Of a stretch of 64,000 bases of DNA, positions 20,101-30,068 are shown one piece after another. Both the position numbers and the translations under genes were made by a program. Every line of letters starts with the position of its first letter. Position 1 is the stretch's first letter. The stretch is from Eremothecium cymbalariae DBVPG#7215 (Eukaryota; Ascomycota; Saccharomycetes; Saccharomycetales; Saccharomycetaceae), in assembly GCF_000235365.1 (NCBI RefSeq), contig NC_016456.1:372001-436000 (forward strand), given 5' to 3'. A model generated the notes under the pieces. The model was not told the origin of the DNA. It saw only the letters and a program-made list of their open reading frames with translations, and ran no database searches.

Positions 20101-20354
20101 CTGGAACGGAGGCATTAAAAGCTATGAAAGAAAAACAAAAAGAGTTGATTAATTCATTGAACCTAGATAAATACGCAATTGAGGATACTGCCGAGGGATG
20201 GAATCCATCGAACTCAGAATTAGAAAAAGCTGTGAAGACTAGTGGTACTGTCAGCGTCAAATCTACAAAAAAGAGACCCCAAGAAAAGGCAGAAAATATT
20301 TACAAAGAGGAGATTAATGCATTAAAAAAATCTAAGAAGTCTGGTAAGAAATAG
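17184..20354 (+). CDS. KRE33: RNA cytidine acetyltransferase Kre33 (NAT10)
   Basis: Makes N4-acetylcytidine in 18S rRNA and tRNAs and is needed for small-subunit assembly in the nucleolus. The 1056 residues equal S. cerevisiae Kre33. In order: an N-terminal tandem (DUF1726/TmcA-like, MAKKAIDSRIPGLIRNGVQ), a helicase-type P-loop GRGRGKSAA at about 283-291, a DEAAAIP-type Walker B (VVIDEAAAIPLP, near 388), a GNAT motif ATNPDYSSMGYGSRAL at about 638-652, and a Lys-rich tail (KKSKKSGKK). It is divergent from NDT80 and head-to-tail with TOM22, as YNL132W and YNL131W. Confidence 0.97.
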   Translation: MAKKAIDSRIPGLIRNGVQSKQRSFFIIVGDRARNQLPNLHYLMMSADLKMNKSVLWAYKKKLQGFTSHRKKRETKIKKEIKRGTREANEQDPFETFISNQKIRYCYYKETESILGNTYGMCILQDFEALTPNLLARTIETVEGGGLIVILLKSMTSLKQLYTMTMDVHARYRTEAHDSVVARFNERFILSLGSNENCLVIDDELNVLPISGGKNVKPLPPPEDEELTPKQQELKDLKESLEDVQPAGSLVALSKTVNQAQAILTFIDAISEKTLNSTVALTAGRGRGKSAALGIAIAAAVSHGYSNIFVTSPSPENLKTLFEFIFKAFDALGYQEHIEYDIIQSINPAFNKAIVRVDIKRAHRQTIQYIVPNDAHVLGQAELVVIDEAAAIPLPVVKKLLGPYLVFMASTINGYEGTGRSLSLKLIQQLRQESTANLSNNSDTMIVSRNSKRQDAKLTGRTLREVVLDEPIRYAPGDPIEKWLNKLLCLDVALVKNPRFAARGTPHPSQCNLFIVNRDTLFSYHPVSENFLEKMMALYVASHYKNSPNDLQLMSDAPAHQLFVLLPPIDPKDGGRIPDPLVVVQVALEGEISKESVRNSLSRGQRAGGDLIPWLVSQQFQDEEFAGLSGARVVRIATNPDYSSMGYGSRALQLLRDYFEQKFTDLSEETQPRDYSIKRVKDSDLSRSNLLRDDIKLRDAKSLPPLLLKLSEQPPHYLHYLGVSYGLTNSLHKFWKNNNFVPVYLRQTANELTGEHSCVMLSVLEGRESKWLVEFAQDFQKRFLSLLSYEFKSFTAVQALNIIESANKVEDLADPQDSARLQKKKLTKEQLDDIFSPYDLKRLDSYSNNLLDYHVIVDMLPKLAMLYFSGRFDLNNMSFSGVQRTILLAIGLQHKSITDITKELNLPSNQTIAMFSKIMRKFSTYFREVLRTSIGETMPVPIDETAVQMDSVDMPEFDAAAALDQINEENEEAGTEALKAMKEKQKELINSLNLDKYAIEDTAEGWNPSNSELEKAVKTSGTVSVKSTKKRPQEKAENIYKEEINALKKSKKSGKK

Positions 20355-20598
20355 ATTAAACTTAATAATCATTTAAATATTGTAACATAGAGGAGAGAAC
20401 TCAGTAGAGTAGATTAAGTATTCATTCAACTTGGAGGTTCGGATATCACCATATACGTGGAGAAAATTTGCACTTAATTTTGATTTCAATTATCTTCCTT
20501 CAACAGGCTTTTAATTAAGAACAAACGTCGAGCTAATCAATCTCTGCAGTTATTAAAAGCTGGTTCTGTCGGATTAATAGTACCCATAAGTTGTCGAG

Positions 20599-21051
20599 AT
20601 GGTTGAACTAACTGAGATTACGGAAGAATCGCAAATTTTGCAAAAAGAACAGAAATTCAAACAAAATGGTGGTGGGGTTGGTTCTGAGAAATCTGATTCA
20701 CTTTTTGACGATGAGGATTACTCCAGTGATGATGATGATGATTTTGACGAAAATGAGACATTTTTCCAGAGGTTTCTGGCTCTAAAGGATATTATTGCTC
20801 CTCAGCAATGGCAAAGAGTTAATAAGGTCTATGATGCCACTGTATCCATGTGTAAAGTTGTTTTTTCTAAGAGTGGTAACGTTTTGTGGGCTGTGACTAC
20901 ATCTGCCTTACTGCTAGGTGTTCCATTGTCGTTATCTATTTTAGCGGAGCAGCAATTAATTGAAATGGAGAAGAGTTTTGATTTGCAAAAGGATGCCAAT
21001 GATATTTTGGCTACCGGCGATTCTCCTAACCCTGCTCCTCAAGGCATTTGA
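20599..21051 (+). CDS. TOM22: TOM complex receptor Tom22
   Basis: Central receptor and organiser of the mitochondrial outer-membrane translocase. The 150 residues compare with 152 in S. cerevisiae. The cytosolic domain starts MVELTEI and has an acidic patch (DDDDDFDENETFF). A single span follows at about 95-117 (VLWAVTTSALLLGVPLSLSI) with the conserved Pro, then AEQQLIEMEKSFDLQ. The C-terminal intermembrane-space tail is short. Convergent with CPT1. Orthology with YNL131W fits its neighbours KRE33 and CPT1. Confidence 0.97.
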   Translation: MVELTEITEESQILQKEQKFKQNGGGVGSEKSDSLFDDEDYSSDDDDDFDENETFFQRFLALKDIIAPQQWQRVNKVYDATVSMCKVVFSKSGNVLWAVTTSALLLGVPLSLSILAEQQLIEMEKSFDLQKDANDILATGDSPNPAPQGI

Positions 21052-21301
21052 AATCTGTCTGTCTGAGTGATGACCTTTCTGCAGCCAATATAATCTTATT
21101 ACTAAGGACCACTAACCAGATCTTTGTAAATATCCTAAATAAACAAACAATAAATTTCCCTGCGCTATATATATATAATTATTTCTGGGGATTAGCCTCT
21201 AAAAAGGATGGGACGGTGGTATATATATGCCTTCTTTTATAATATCAATGGACTGCACTAAGTATATATAAGTATATCTGTATATATGATGTGAAGATAG
21301 A

Positions 21302-22549
21302 TCAGGCTATCTTTGGATGTTTAATGGACAACACATATATATCCAAGTAATTGGTGAATTCGTAAATAACCTCCATAATAAACATTGCATGGATACCAAG
21401 ACTTAAACCGAAACCCAACCAGCTCAATGCAAATAGGCATTGATCCAGTTGATAGCCTAGCAGATTCACGAATAAAAACTTGAGCATAAATGAGACTGTA
21501 GGGATATACATCGGAATGTTGTTCATTGGGTACTGCTGGATAGTCAAATGTGCCACTATAATTCTACCCACAGTGAAGGCAACAGTTAAGCCGGATGATA
21601 AAACGGTTGGCAAAGAGATGAAGGACGGTTCCAAAACTCCGGTAATAAATAACGAGGCGAAGAAAGCGAAGAACGGTACCAATTGCCATGTTGCATCCAC
21701 AACTTGCTTGGTAGTTGATGCAGAAGCACCATATTTTTGGTGATAATATTTCACAACATTCCTTCTGGCGGATAAAATGTTGAAAATCAGACCCAACCCA
21801 CATAATCCATAAACCACATGCTGTGATTCGACCTCATAGGAGTAACCAACAAAGTTCAGCTCCGTTATCCTAGTATGCCATATCTTCTGTGGACCATAAA
21901 TACCGGTAAGAATGAAACTTAACACTATTAGAAGAATACCCTCGACTGGCCCACTGAATTCACTCAAAAATAGTTTATGCGTGTGATACTCTTCCCAGGT
22001 ACTCAAATAGAAGTTACACAACAACGCAAATTGAATCAAAAGGGTCAAAAACGTGTACCCACAGTTTACCACAGCACAGAAAACTAATATGGATAAAGTC
22101 GTATTCAAGGAATCAATGGAATGATCGAATAATTCACCCAAGGGGCCAGACTGTGAGGTTCGACGTGCATGGGCACCATCACACGCATCAAATGTTTGAT
22201 AAAGAAACAAACCTATCGCATATGAGAAGTACGTCCAACGAGGCGACTCCGTATCTAAATTTGGATTGAAATACAAAGCCGTTAGAACGTTAACAATTAT
22301 AAATCCGAACCCTGTTAACGTAACTGCATTCGGTGCCATCCATAACGGAAATATGTTGACAAACTTTGCCCAAAATGGCTTCAACACATATTTAGATATC
22401 AATGAACGATCTTCACTTTGATAGCTATACCCTTACAAAAAATCGTTAGTCTTCCATCTACACCATAAATGGTTCTCAATTACACCGTTTAAAACGTACC
22501 TATAGTCCTTCAAATTTTTTAACTTAGAATGAGGAATGAAAACACCCAT
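21302..22549 (-). CDS. CPT1: Choline/ethanolamine phosphotransferase, with one intron
   Basis: Last step of the Kennedy pathway, transferring phosphocholine or phosphoethanolamine from CDP to diacylglycerol in the ER/Golgi. The gene is complement(join(21302..22424, 22500..22549)). Exon 1 encodes MGVFIPHSKLKNLKDY plus two bases; the 75-base intron starts GTACGT, has branch GACTAAC (22445-22451) and ends TATAG. An earlier AAG lies 7 bases upstream. The product is 390 residues (Cpt1 393, Ept1 391). The full motif DG..AR........G...D...D is present at about 99-120 (DGAHARRTS, GELFDHSID). Seven or so spans follow. Sc has both CPT1 (YNL130C) and EPT1 (YHR123W), each with an intron here, so I name the single gene CPT1 but substrate range is unresolved. 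Confidence 0.94.
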
Positions 22550-22800
22550 TATATATAACCTAAGTTGTAGATAACTGAAAGGGGAACACTGGATCAATTG
22601 GATAGAGCAATGACGTGCGATCAGAGATGTCTAAAACACGCTTACAACTGAAGGCATCGTGCACGCACAAATTATAAAATATTCAACAAAAAGGACTACC
22701 TTTGTTTTTAAGACTTTAAATCACTCTTCACGTAAGATAACGTCCTGACCATGATCATAATCGTCATCATCAGCATCACCATGAATGGGTATTACGGATG

Positions 22801-23487
22801 CTATTTGCATGTACTGAGCATTTTGGAAACCACCTCTATCAGCTGCTCATTCTCGCAGGCCGCTGCAACTCGTTCTTTATCATTTAACTGTTTATTCACT
22901 TGATTCTCACTCTGATGGGACCCTTCCTTCAGTAAAATCGTGATTCTAAACCTCGGTGTTAAACTTCTTTCCAATCTTACTCTAATTCCCAGACCAATCA
23001 GAGTGGCCAGTGAACAATGGGTAATGGTTGGAGTAATCCTTACAACGACTTCGGCGATCTCGCCTGCAGTGTCCGAATTATGCACCTCTATGTCGGGCAG
23101 GTTAACAACAGCTAGCTGGCCTAGGGTTAATGGATGTTCTGGGTCGCTTATATGGGATATTAAATCGTAAATCTCCTGGGGATCAATGAGATCCTCATCC
23201 TCTTTGAATGAGCAGTATTCTTCCGAACCTGGATCTTGAGTTTCCTCATCGTACGCTAAATCGGGCAATCTTTCCTCTGATACCTTTGTTCTAGCCAGTA
23301 GTTTATCCAGTATTTCGATATCTGATATTAGTTGGGGATCGTTAGAACTGATTTTCAATAGTTGTTTCTTCTTCTCGAGTGTGGTTTTATTTATTGACGA
23401 GTCTAACCAATCTTCTGGGTCTTCGAGTCTCTGAGGTAACTGGGTTTCATCTAAAACGTTTGGATTTTCATTAATAAACTCGGTCAT
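22801..23487 (-). CDS. CIA2: Cytosolic iron-sulfur targeting protein Cia2
   Basis: MIP18/FAM96 family; with Cia1 and Met18 it delivers Fe-S clusters to cytosolic and nuclear proteins. The 228 residues compare with 231 in S. cerevisiae. The Mip18-type domain is in the C-terminal half: EIYDLISHISDPEHP, then the reactive cysteine in THCSLATLIGLGIRVRLERS. The C-terminus ENQVNKQLNDKERVAAACEN is nearly identical. The N-terminal half is acidic and variable. It shares a promoter region with NRK1 (divergent), and its Sc partner YHR122W also abuts EPT1. Confidence 0.97.
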   Translation of the reverse strand: MTEFINENPNVLDETQLPQRLEDPEDWLDSSINKTTLEKKKQLLKISSNDPQLISDIEILDKLLARTKVSEERLPDLAYDEETQDPGSEEYCSFKEDEDLIDPQEIYDLISHISDPEHPLTLGQLAVVNLPDIEVHNSDTAGEIAEVVVRITPTITHCSLATLIGLGIRVRLERSLTPRFRITILLKEGSHQSENQVNKQLNDKERVAAACENEQLIEVVSKMLSTCK

Positions 23488-23757
23488 ATTTATACGTAAA
23501 TCGATTCAATAGAATCCTAATACAATATAACTTTCAACTGCTTTCTTTGTTCTTCAGATTCGTCTGGAAAATCTTGTATCCATTCTGTTGGTGTGCATTA
23601 GAAAGCAAATTCCAATGTTTTAATACTTGCAATTTATGCCCAACAAACTGAAAAAATCATCTGAATATGTAATGTATATGTTATCGCGATGACATTTTAA
23701 CAACCGGATTGTTCGCTGCTCATATGGGATTCATATATAACTTTCTTATATCTATCG

Positions 23758-24495
23758 ATGACTAGTAAACCAGCACTTTTAGTTGGAATAAGTGGGTGTT
23801 CGTCTTCTGGTAAGACTACGCTTTCAAAATTGGCTAGTTATGCTGTACCTGGATCCATATTAATCCATCAAGACGATTTCTATAAACATGACAACGAAAT
23901 TCCTATAAATGAGGAATATATGCTTCAAAATTGGGACTGTGCTGATGCATTACATTTTGAAGCTTTTACTAGAGAACTGCAGAATATTAAATCATTGGGT
24001 CGTATGTCAGTAAAGCCAGTTAAAAACGACAACCATGATGGTGTATTGAAGTTCAATATAGATGATGGGTTTTGGGAGTCTATTAACAGCCAATATGGGA
24101 CACGGATAAAAGCCCTAAGCTATATGGTCGTGTTTGTGGAGGGTTTTATGCTTTATCATGATGAATGCTTAGCTTCGCTATTTGATATCAAGCTCCTTCT
24201 CAGGGCTCCGTATGCTACGCTTAAAGCACGTAGAGCGGCGAGACCAGGTTACCGCACGCTGGATTCGTATTGGATCGATCCTCCTTATTACTTTGATGAA
24301 TTCGTATACAAGTCATATGCAGAATCACATAGAAGTTTGTTTGCAGATGGTGATGTCGAAGGCAAGTTGCTGTCCTCAGACATAACGGAGATTTTGAATG
24401 ATGAAACTACAGATATTAGGAACGTTTTAGTTTCAGTTCTAGAGTCGGTTCTAAATGTTGAATCAGAACTAACCTCAAACACTCTAACCGGCTAG
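23758..24495 (+). CDS. NRK1: Nicotinamide riboside kinase
   Basis: Phosphorylates nicotinamide riboside to NMN in NAD salvage. The 245 residues compare with 240 in S. cerevisiae. It has a P-loop GCSSSGKTTLSK (residues 13-24), the substrate-handling block IHQDDFYKHDNEIP (about 36-49), and a lid-type arginine-rich segment (RAPYATLKARRAARPGY). The product looks complete. It lies head-to-tail with TEP1, as YNL129W is with YNL128W. Confidence 0.94.
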   Translation: MTSKPALLVGISGCSSSGKTTLSKLASYAVPGSILIHQDDFYKHDNEIPINEEYMLQNWDCADALHFEAFTRELQNIKSLGRMSVKPVKNDNHDGVLKFNIDDGFWESINSQYGTRIKALSYMVVFVEGFMLYHDECLASLFDIKLLLRAPYATLKARRAARPGYRTLDSYWIDPPYYFDEFVYKSYAESHRSLFADGDVEGKLLSSDITEILNDETTDIRNVLVSVLESVLNVESELTSNTLTG

Positions 24496-24734
24496 TGTCT
24501 ACTCGGTTCATACTTTTTATTTGAAATAAATGTGTACCTATTTGTTTTTGTTACATTGAATTTTTAATATTAGTGTCGTTGTGACAGGGACTATAATGCA
24601 GCCTCACAAAATGACATACGGCCGTCAGGCATATACTCTCTAGCTTCTGTGTTATACTATAGTTTATACTGTTAATTTCAGTCTCAGAAAACAACAGCAA
24701 CCACGATTGGTACCATCTAAGGCCGTTTAATACA

Positions 24735-26072
24735 ATGTCATTACCTAAATTGACACCAGAGAACATTATCAAGTCGATTTATTCAAGCCCAGTGAATCGT
24801 CATAAGAATAATTTGGGGCTTGTATTAGATTTGACATATATAACAGACAAATTGATCGTCTGTTCATATCCAGTCATGAAATATCCCCGCATGTTTTATA
24901 GGAATAGTTTGAAGGATTTGGTAATTTACTTGAATGTCCATCATGGCCCAAGCAATTGGAAAATATTCAATTTAAAGGTTGAAATTTGTGATTCAGATTA
25001 CACTGATGAAGATATTTCGTCGATGATGGGGATCTCCTCCCCCAAATCACCTACAGCCAAGACTTCATTGAAGAGAAATTCATCCAGTTTACAATCCTTG
25101 ACTCAGTTGACTCGGCAAAGCCATTGTCTTGGAATAGAAGTGCCTGAGAGAAGTACCTTGAGTTCTCCAGTTGGTAACAAAACTTTGCTTAAGGATATTA
25201 TTTCACGTAGGGGCTGGGTAGACCATTTCCCTCCTCCTTTCATTCTTTTGGAGGAACTAATTGACGAAATTCATGAATTCTTAGCTTTTGATAATTCCAG
25301 AGTCGCGGTGGTTCATTGTAAGATGGGTAAAGGAAGATCTGGTACTGTTGCAATAGCCTACTTGATGAAATATAAGCAAATACCAATGATTGAGTCGTGC
25401 CAATTGTTCCTGAGCGCCCGATTCAAGCCAGGTGTCAGTCGCGGCGTCACAATCTATTCACAATTGAGGTACTTGAGATACCATGAAACTTTCATATGCT
25501 ATGACACTCTTTACAGACCTCAAATAATGAGCGAATTAAGACACTGTAAGTTTAAAATTTTATCTATGGAATTCTTCAATCCTCTTGGAAGTGTCACTAG
25601 GGATATTATCGGATCCGCTTGCATGCTTGGTGTCAAAATTCAAAAGTATGCTCCAGGGAATGATTCCTTAATTGATCTCTACTCCATTGAGTGCGATGAA
25701 GAAAAGAATGTAATTAAGTTCATCGATGGAAAGTACATACTATATCCAAACATAGGTGTTGAAACTTCTGATATGAGGTTATGTTTTGGCTTGCGATCTA
25801 AAACAACGGAGTTTATCAACAGCGTAACCAAGTTGACCTCTTCAGCATATTGCTGGTTAAACTTGTATTGGGAAACTATATCTTGTAGCAGAAGCCTTTC
25901 ACCAACTAATTTCATGATTGAAGAGCTAGACGCAGAGATTAAAGCATCCGTATGCAAGCCCACATTTACCATCAAATGGGAAGACCTTGACGGCACCAAG
26001 GGTAGTATGAACAAGGGATTGAAATTGTTTGATTCTCTAACACTAACCTGGAGTCTTGAAACTGACAGCTGA
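24735..26072 (+). CDS. TEP1: PTEN-like phosphatase Tep1
   Basis: PTEN homologue acting on phosphoinositides; Sc Tep1 has a role in spore development. The 445 residues compare with 434. The catalytic P-loop is HCKMGKGRSGT at residues 194-204, with Cys195 and Arg201; the two lysines that give PTEN its inositide preference are kept. A general acid Asp is likely in the LKDIISRRGWVDHFPPP region before it. A C2-like domain may fill the second half but is hard to see. The Ser/Thr-rich insertion at about 100-130 is divergent. Confidence 0.92.
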   Translation: MSLPKLTPENIIKSIYSSPVNRHKNNLGLVLDLTYITDKLIVCSYPVMKYPRMFYRNSLKDLVIYLNVHHGPSNWKIFNLKVEICDSDYTDEDISSMMGISSPKSPTAKTSLKRNSSSLQSLTQLTRQSHCLGIEVPERSTLSSPVGNKTLLKDIISRRGWVDHFPPPFILLEELIDEIHEFLAFDNSRVAVVHCKMGKGRSGTVAIAYLMKYKQIPMIESCQLFLSARFKPGVSRGVTIYSQLRYLRYHETFICYDTLYRPQIMSELRHCKFKILSMEFFNPLGSVTRDIIGSACMLGVKIQKYAPGNDSLIDLYSIECDEEKNVIKFIDGKYILYPNIGVETSDMRLCFGLRSKTTEFINSVTKLTSSAYCWLNLYWETISCSRSLSPTNFMIEELDAEIKASVCKPTFTIKWEDLDGTKGSMNKGLKLFDSLTLTWSLETDS

Positions 26073-26206
26073 ACAATGAATCGCATGTCTAGTTATAATA
26101 CAGCCTCATCATCATTTTATACTGAGTTTTCTGTCTTGCTGCAGCACTTATATATTGGTATAGAATCTCATACATATAAACATTACATATGAGGCAATTA
26201 ATGGCA

Positions 26207-26761
26207 TCAACCACCCTTCTTTTGTAGTTCTAGCTTCTTCCACGCCCCCTCCACAATCTTTACAACTAATTCCTTGGAATTGACCTCCGGATTATTCATG
26301 CATTTAACATCTGCTAAAGTATACGGTGGCACAACTTCTAATTCGTCTAGAACAATAATGGACTTTCCATGCCACCTAGTGTCAGGGATGGTCTTATGTA
26401 TGCTTTCAAATACCACTTGGCCCTCATGCGAAGCTCCCTTACCTATAAGAAGTTCTTTTTTCTTGCACTCTGCTATCTTAACCTTTAGGTTCTCTGTCAC
26501 TCTATTGATATGAACATGGCTAGGCTTGATCGGATCTCTTTTAAACCCAGGACTGGCAGGTCGTTCCCCAACAACTTCCAAACTCTTAATAAATGATGTC
26601 TTGATAATTTTAAAAGTAGGAGTCTGGTTTCTCTTAGAACTCACAAGCGTCAATGTATTATTCCCGGAATCATATGAATATATCTTGCCCTGTGTTACTG
26701 TATCTAACACATTGGTAACCTTAACTTTGAATCCAACTATTTGTTCCAAACTGAAACTCAT
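26207..26761 (-). CDS. LSM12: Lsm12, RNA-processing LSm-like protein
   Basis: Lsm12 of S. cerevisiae associates with Pbp1, Pbp4 and ribosomes. The 184 residues compare with 187. It has an N-terminal LSm-like fold (FSLEQIVGFKVKVTNVLDTVTQGKIYSY, kept below) and a C-terminal AD (anticodon-binding-like) domain. The N-terminal start is MSFSLEQIVGF and the final helix ends KKLELQKKGG. Only the two-domain layout and neighbours (TEP1, FAR11; YHR121W) support the name; the function is that of the family. Confidence 0.93.
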   Translation of the reverse strand: MSFSLEQIVGFKVKVTNVLDTVTQGKIYSYDSGNNTLTLVSSKRNQTPTFKIIKTSFIKSLEVVGERPASPGFKRDPIKPSHVHINRVTENLKVKIAECKKKELLIGKGASHEGQVVFESIHKTIPDTRWHGKSIIVLDELEVVPPYTLADVKCMNNPEVNSKELVVKIVEGAWKKLELQKKGG

Positions 26762-27057
26762 TAGAATTTAAACCGGTTGAATCTCTGCCACAGCTCAATG
26801 AAACGACCACAAATATCAGTACTAACCTTTAACGACTACCTATCGGCTTGCTATGTAACTCTAAATGGCGTGGTTGTGGATTGAGCGATAATTTTTAAAA
26901 GTGGCAACTTTAGTTTTATATATCAAATCCGTTTTTATCACAAAAGGTTTTAGTTAGAAGGTTTCTCATCAAAAGCTCGAATAAAAGCTTGAAAAGAGAG
27001 GATAGGGTAGAGTTGATTACCCTGTTGGTTGAATATCGATAGCTATTGATTGTTAGA

Positions 27058-29853
27058 ATGCCTGAATTAGTTAGACCTACCTCACCCTTAATAAGGTCAC
27101 TTCCTTCGCAAGAATTAATGAAGAAAAAGCAGAATAAGAAGTCACCTTATAAGTATACAGAAGATGTTGGGAAATACGATGGTACCGATGCCAGTACAGC
27201 AGTTGAGGCTTCATTATTGCAAGATTTGGATATTATATTGCATAAAAAATTGCAGATGAATAATACGACTTTTGATCAACCGGGGTCACCGGGAACTACG
27301 AATAACTCCTCTAATGGGACAAATGTGGGGTTTCAAATGAATGAGGAGGAAAGAGAAAATGATGAAGAATTAGAAGTGCCTGGGGAGGATGAAGACGAGG
27401 ATTTCACAAATGTTGATGAAATAGATGGGCCCATTTCTCCGTCTAGCAGCTGTAAGGTTATGAATGATATCCCAAGCAGTTCTGCATCACCTGTATGCCT
27501 TTCTCCAATTGTTCAGAAAATGAAACATATGCCAGAGGACTCTGAGGATATAGTTGATGAGAATATACCTATTGATGAGGATTACAAAAAGCAGTTGGAC
27601 CAACGTGCTGCTGAGATTTCATCTGGTTTTGTTTTCCATACAGCTTCTAAGCCCACCCTTGATTGGTCTTTAAAAGCATTCTATTCACTACCCGAGGAGC
27701 TCTCAGAGTGGCTAGATTTGAAAGATTATATGCTGTTGAATAAGTCTAAAGCTTCATTTGAAAGTAAGTTTTCTCCTGGTAACTTTGTGGAAGATGTTGC
27801 CTACTCAAACGAATGTGTAAATACATTGAAAAAAGAACTGTCAGAAGATCATCTCAACGGTGATGCTATATTGGCAATGTGTTACATTGTTTTTGGTAAT
27901 TTCAAAGAAATGCATAATCTGGAATCGCATTTGGGCAGTATTCGAAGGAATTCTCTACTTTTAGCTGATGCTGCAATGGGCATAATAATCAGAGTTTTCA
28001 AGAAACAAGCGGAATTTTGCAGGGATAAAAATTCCAATTTGTCGCAATATAACTCTTTACTATTTTATTCTTCGACTGTGTTTTATTTTATCATTTGCGT
28101 TTGCATAGAGACTAGGGCCTCCGACCAAGACATCGTTGATAAAGTAATAGATACGATTTTCGAAGCGGGTATTTTGGAATTCATAACAATGTACATAGAG
28201 CATTGGCGCTGGCATAGCAGGCTTTGCATGAGGATACGGAATATGCTTATGATATCGTTCAAGCTTCTAACCCTCCAATTTGGAGATGAAGTCCATTATC
28301 AGAAGGTTAGAACTTATATTCATAATTTACACGGGATTGAAACTTACGAAAATAGGCCGGAAAAATTAACCGCTTCTCCGCTGGATTATGAAGCATTCCG
28401 TATAGATATCAACTCCAGGTTCCCAATTTCAAAGGCTTTGGAATCCAAAATACCTAAAGATTTTGATAACCCTAACTCATTGTCACAATTCTTGGAGATA
28501 CCAAGGCCTAAGGCCCATAGTGCTGTAAAAATGACGCTCCCTGAACCACAATTACATATAGCAACTCCGGTGCCATCGCCGCCAGGTTCTCCAATATCTC
28601 CATATACTCCAAAAACTCGGAAATCATTCCAAACAAACTTGTGTTATCCGTCATTATATCCATCAGATGATGAAGATAATACAGATGAATTGGAAAGCAG
28701 GATCCAACTTCCAGACGAACTTGATAATAACAACGTTCTTCCTTACAATGTCCAAGAGGCCATAGAGATCCTTTCTAAAAATATAGAAATAAAGCTTTCG
28801 GTTAAACAGTTGTGGCACGAACGGAGCCTATTCATGATGCAAGAACGAGGATGGAACGAAGCAGAAAAGCATTCAAACGACCCGTACGATTATTCAGCAC
28901 TAGAAGATAATTCACAGGAAATCAAAACCATGAGACGTATTGAAAATTACTACCAGAAATGTTTGCCAAGCTTAATATCCTTGGTTTATGTTTTGTTGCA
29001 AACAATCGAATCGAATTTGAATATCCATGAATACTTTGTCAAAGACTTCCCGGCTGACATGTCTATAGAACTGTTAACCCCGCAGTTAGAAATTAGTAGA
29101 GCAAAAGAAATTTTAATGAGATCTTCCAGCGGTATTCTATTTACATTGTTGAAATGGTTCAAGTTAAGCCACATTTTGAAGTTTGAATACTTGTCGTCGC
29201 TTATCTATGATTCAAAAGTTACCGACGTTTTCATCCCATTATTGTCCAAATTCACATATAATTACAACGACAGACTATACAAACGAACTGTTATGTTACC
29301 ACACTCATTCTTCGCAGAATGCAGCAAGAACAACTTAATATATCGCGATTCCTACGATGAGAAGTTCACTCAACTGTACCCCTTGGACTCTGAGGTGAAT
29401 ATAAGGATGATCTCTTCAGAGGTTTATATGCTCGAGGTGCTATCAAAAATCATAGGTAAAAAAACATACAGATTAAAGGAATTGCCACTAAACATCGGTA
29501 CTCTTTTCTGCAAACTATACCAAATCTTCAATCTAGACATCTACCGCCCCATATTAAGACTAGTGAAAGAACTTACCCCATTCAAAAATAAAAGATGGAA
29601 ATCTGAACACATAGAATTGATATCCGGCGTTTATCTATACGAAAAACTCTCCTTGGTGGACAATTGGGTAGCTGGTAAAGATATATCTGGTGAGATGCAC
29701 GATGCTTATGGTCACGAAATAGCTTTAAGAGCAATGCTACAATTTTACAACTTCACTCACTACAAAATACCAATGGAACAGTGCGGTTACACTGAAAAAC
29801 CAAGCAAATCCTTTTTCAGCAAAGAATCTGAAATATTAACATCTAATTATTGA
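27058..29853 (+). CDS. FAR11: STRIPAK/Far complex protein Far11
   Basis: STRIP1/2 homologue in the Far complex, which opposes TORC2 signalling and supports pheromone arrest. From ATG at 27058 the product is 931 residues (Sc 953); four further codons of frame precede it without ATG. The N-terminal 180 residues are acidic and disordered. The N1221-type domain begins near FHTASKPTLDWSLKAFYSLP, and the second conserved domain (DUF3402) starts near YNVQEAIEILSKNIEIKLSV. The C-terminal helical repeat ends in a short Ser tail. Position between TEP1 and SPC98 matches YNL127W. Confidence 0.9.
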   Translation: MPELVRPTSPLIRSLPSQELMKKKQNKKSPYKYTEDVGKYDGTDASTAVEASLLQDLDIILHKKLQMNNTTFDQPGSPGTTNNSSNGTNVGFQMNEEERENDEELEVPGEDEDEDFTNVDEIDGPISPSSSCKVMNDIPSSSASPVCLSPIVQKMKHMPEDSEDIVDENIPIDEDYKKQLDQRAAEISSGFVFHTASKPTLDWSLKAFYSLPEELSEWLDLKDYMLLNKSKASFESKFSPGNFVEDVAYSNECVNTLKKELSEDHLNGDAILAMCYIVFGNFKEMHNLESHLGSIRRNSLLLADAAMGIIIRVFKKQAEFCRDKNSNLSQYNSLLFYSSTVFYFIICVCIETRASDQDIVDKVIDTIFEAGILEFITMYIEHWRWHSRLCMRIRNMLMISFKLLTLQFGDEVHYQKVRTYIHNLHGIETYENRPEKLTASPLDYEAFRIDINSRFPISKALESKIPKDFDNPNSLSQFLEIPRPKAHSAVKMTLPEPQLHIATPVPSPPGSPISPYTPKTRKSFQTNLCYPSLYPSDDEDNTDELESRIQLPDELDNNNVLPYNVQEAIEILSKNIEIKLSVKQLWHERSLFMMQERGWNEAEKHSNDPYDYSALEDNSQEIKTMRRIENYYQKCLPSLISLVYVLLQTIESNLNIHEYFVKDFPADMSIELLTPQLEISRAKEILMRSSSGILFTLLKWFKLSHILKFEYLSSLIYDSKVTDVFIPLLSKFTYNYNDRLYKRTVMLPHSFFAECSKNNLIYRDSYDEKFTQLYPLDSEVNIRMISSEVYMLEVLSKIIGKKTYRLKELPLNIGTLFCKLYQIFNLDIYRPILRLVKELTPFKNKRWKSEHIELISGVYLYEKLSLVDNWVAGKDISGEMHDAYGHEIALRAMLQFYNFTHYKIPMEQCGYTEKPSKSFFSKESEILTSNY

Positions 29854-30068
29854 TGTACTAATCTAAAACGATATATATATGTATATATCTAGCTGCTTCA
29901 TGCTCCTTCTAAGTCCGTATTATCATCATTATTCAAGTTTGTATCCAAACTGGCGATTTAATGTGGGGTCGCTCTAAACGAACTTTTTAAGTTTTGTGAA
30001 ATAAGGTAAACAACGACGCGATCTTACAACTGCAGAATACAACTAATGTTTAGAGGGTCAGAGTATTC

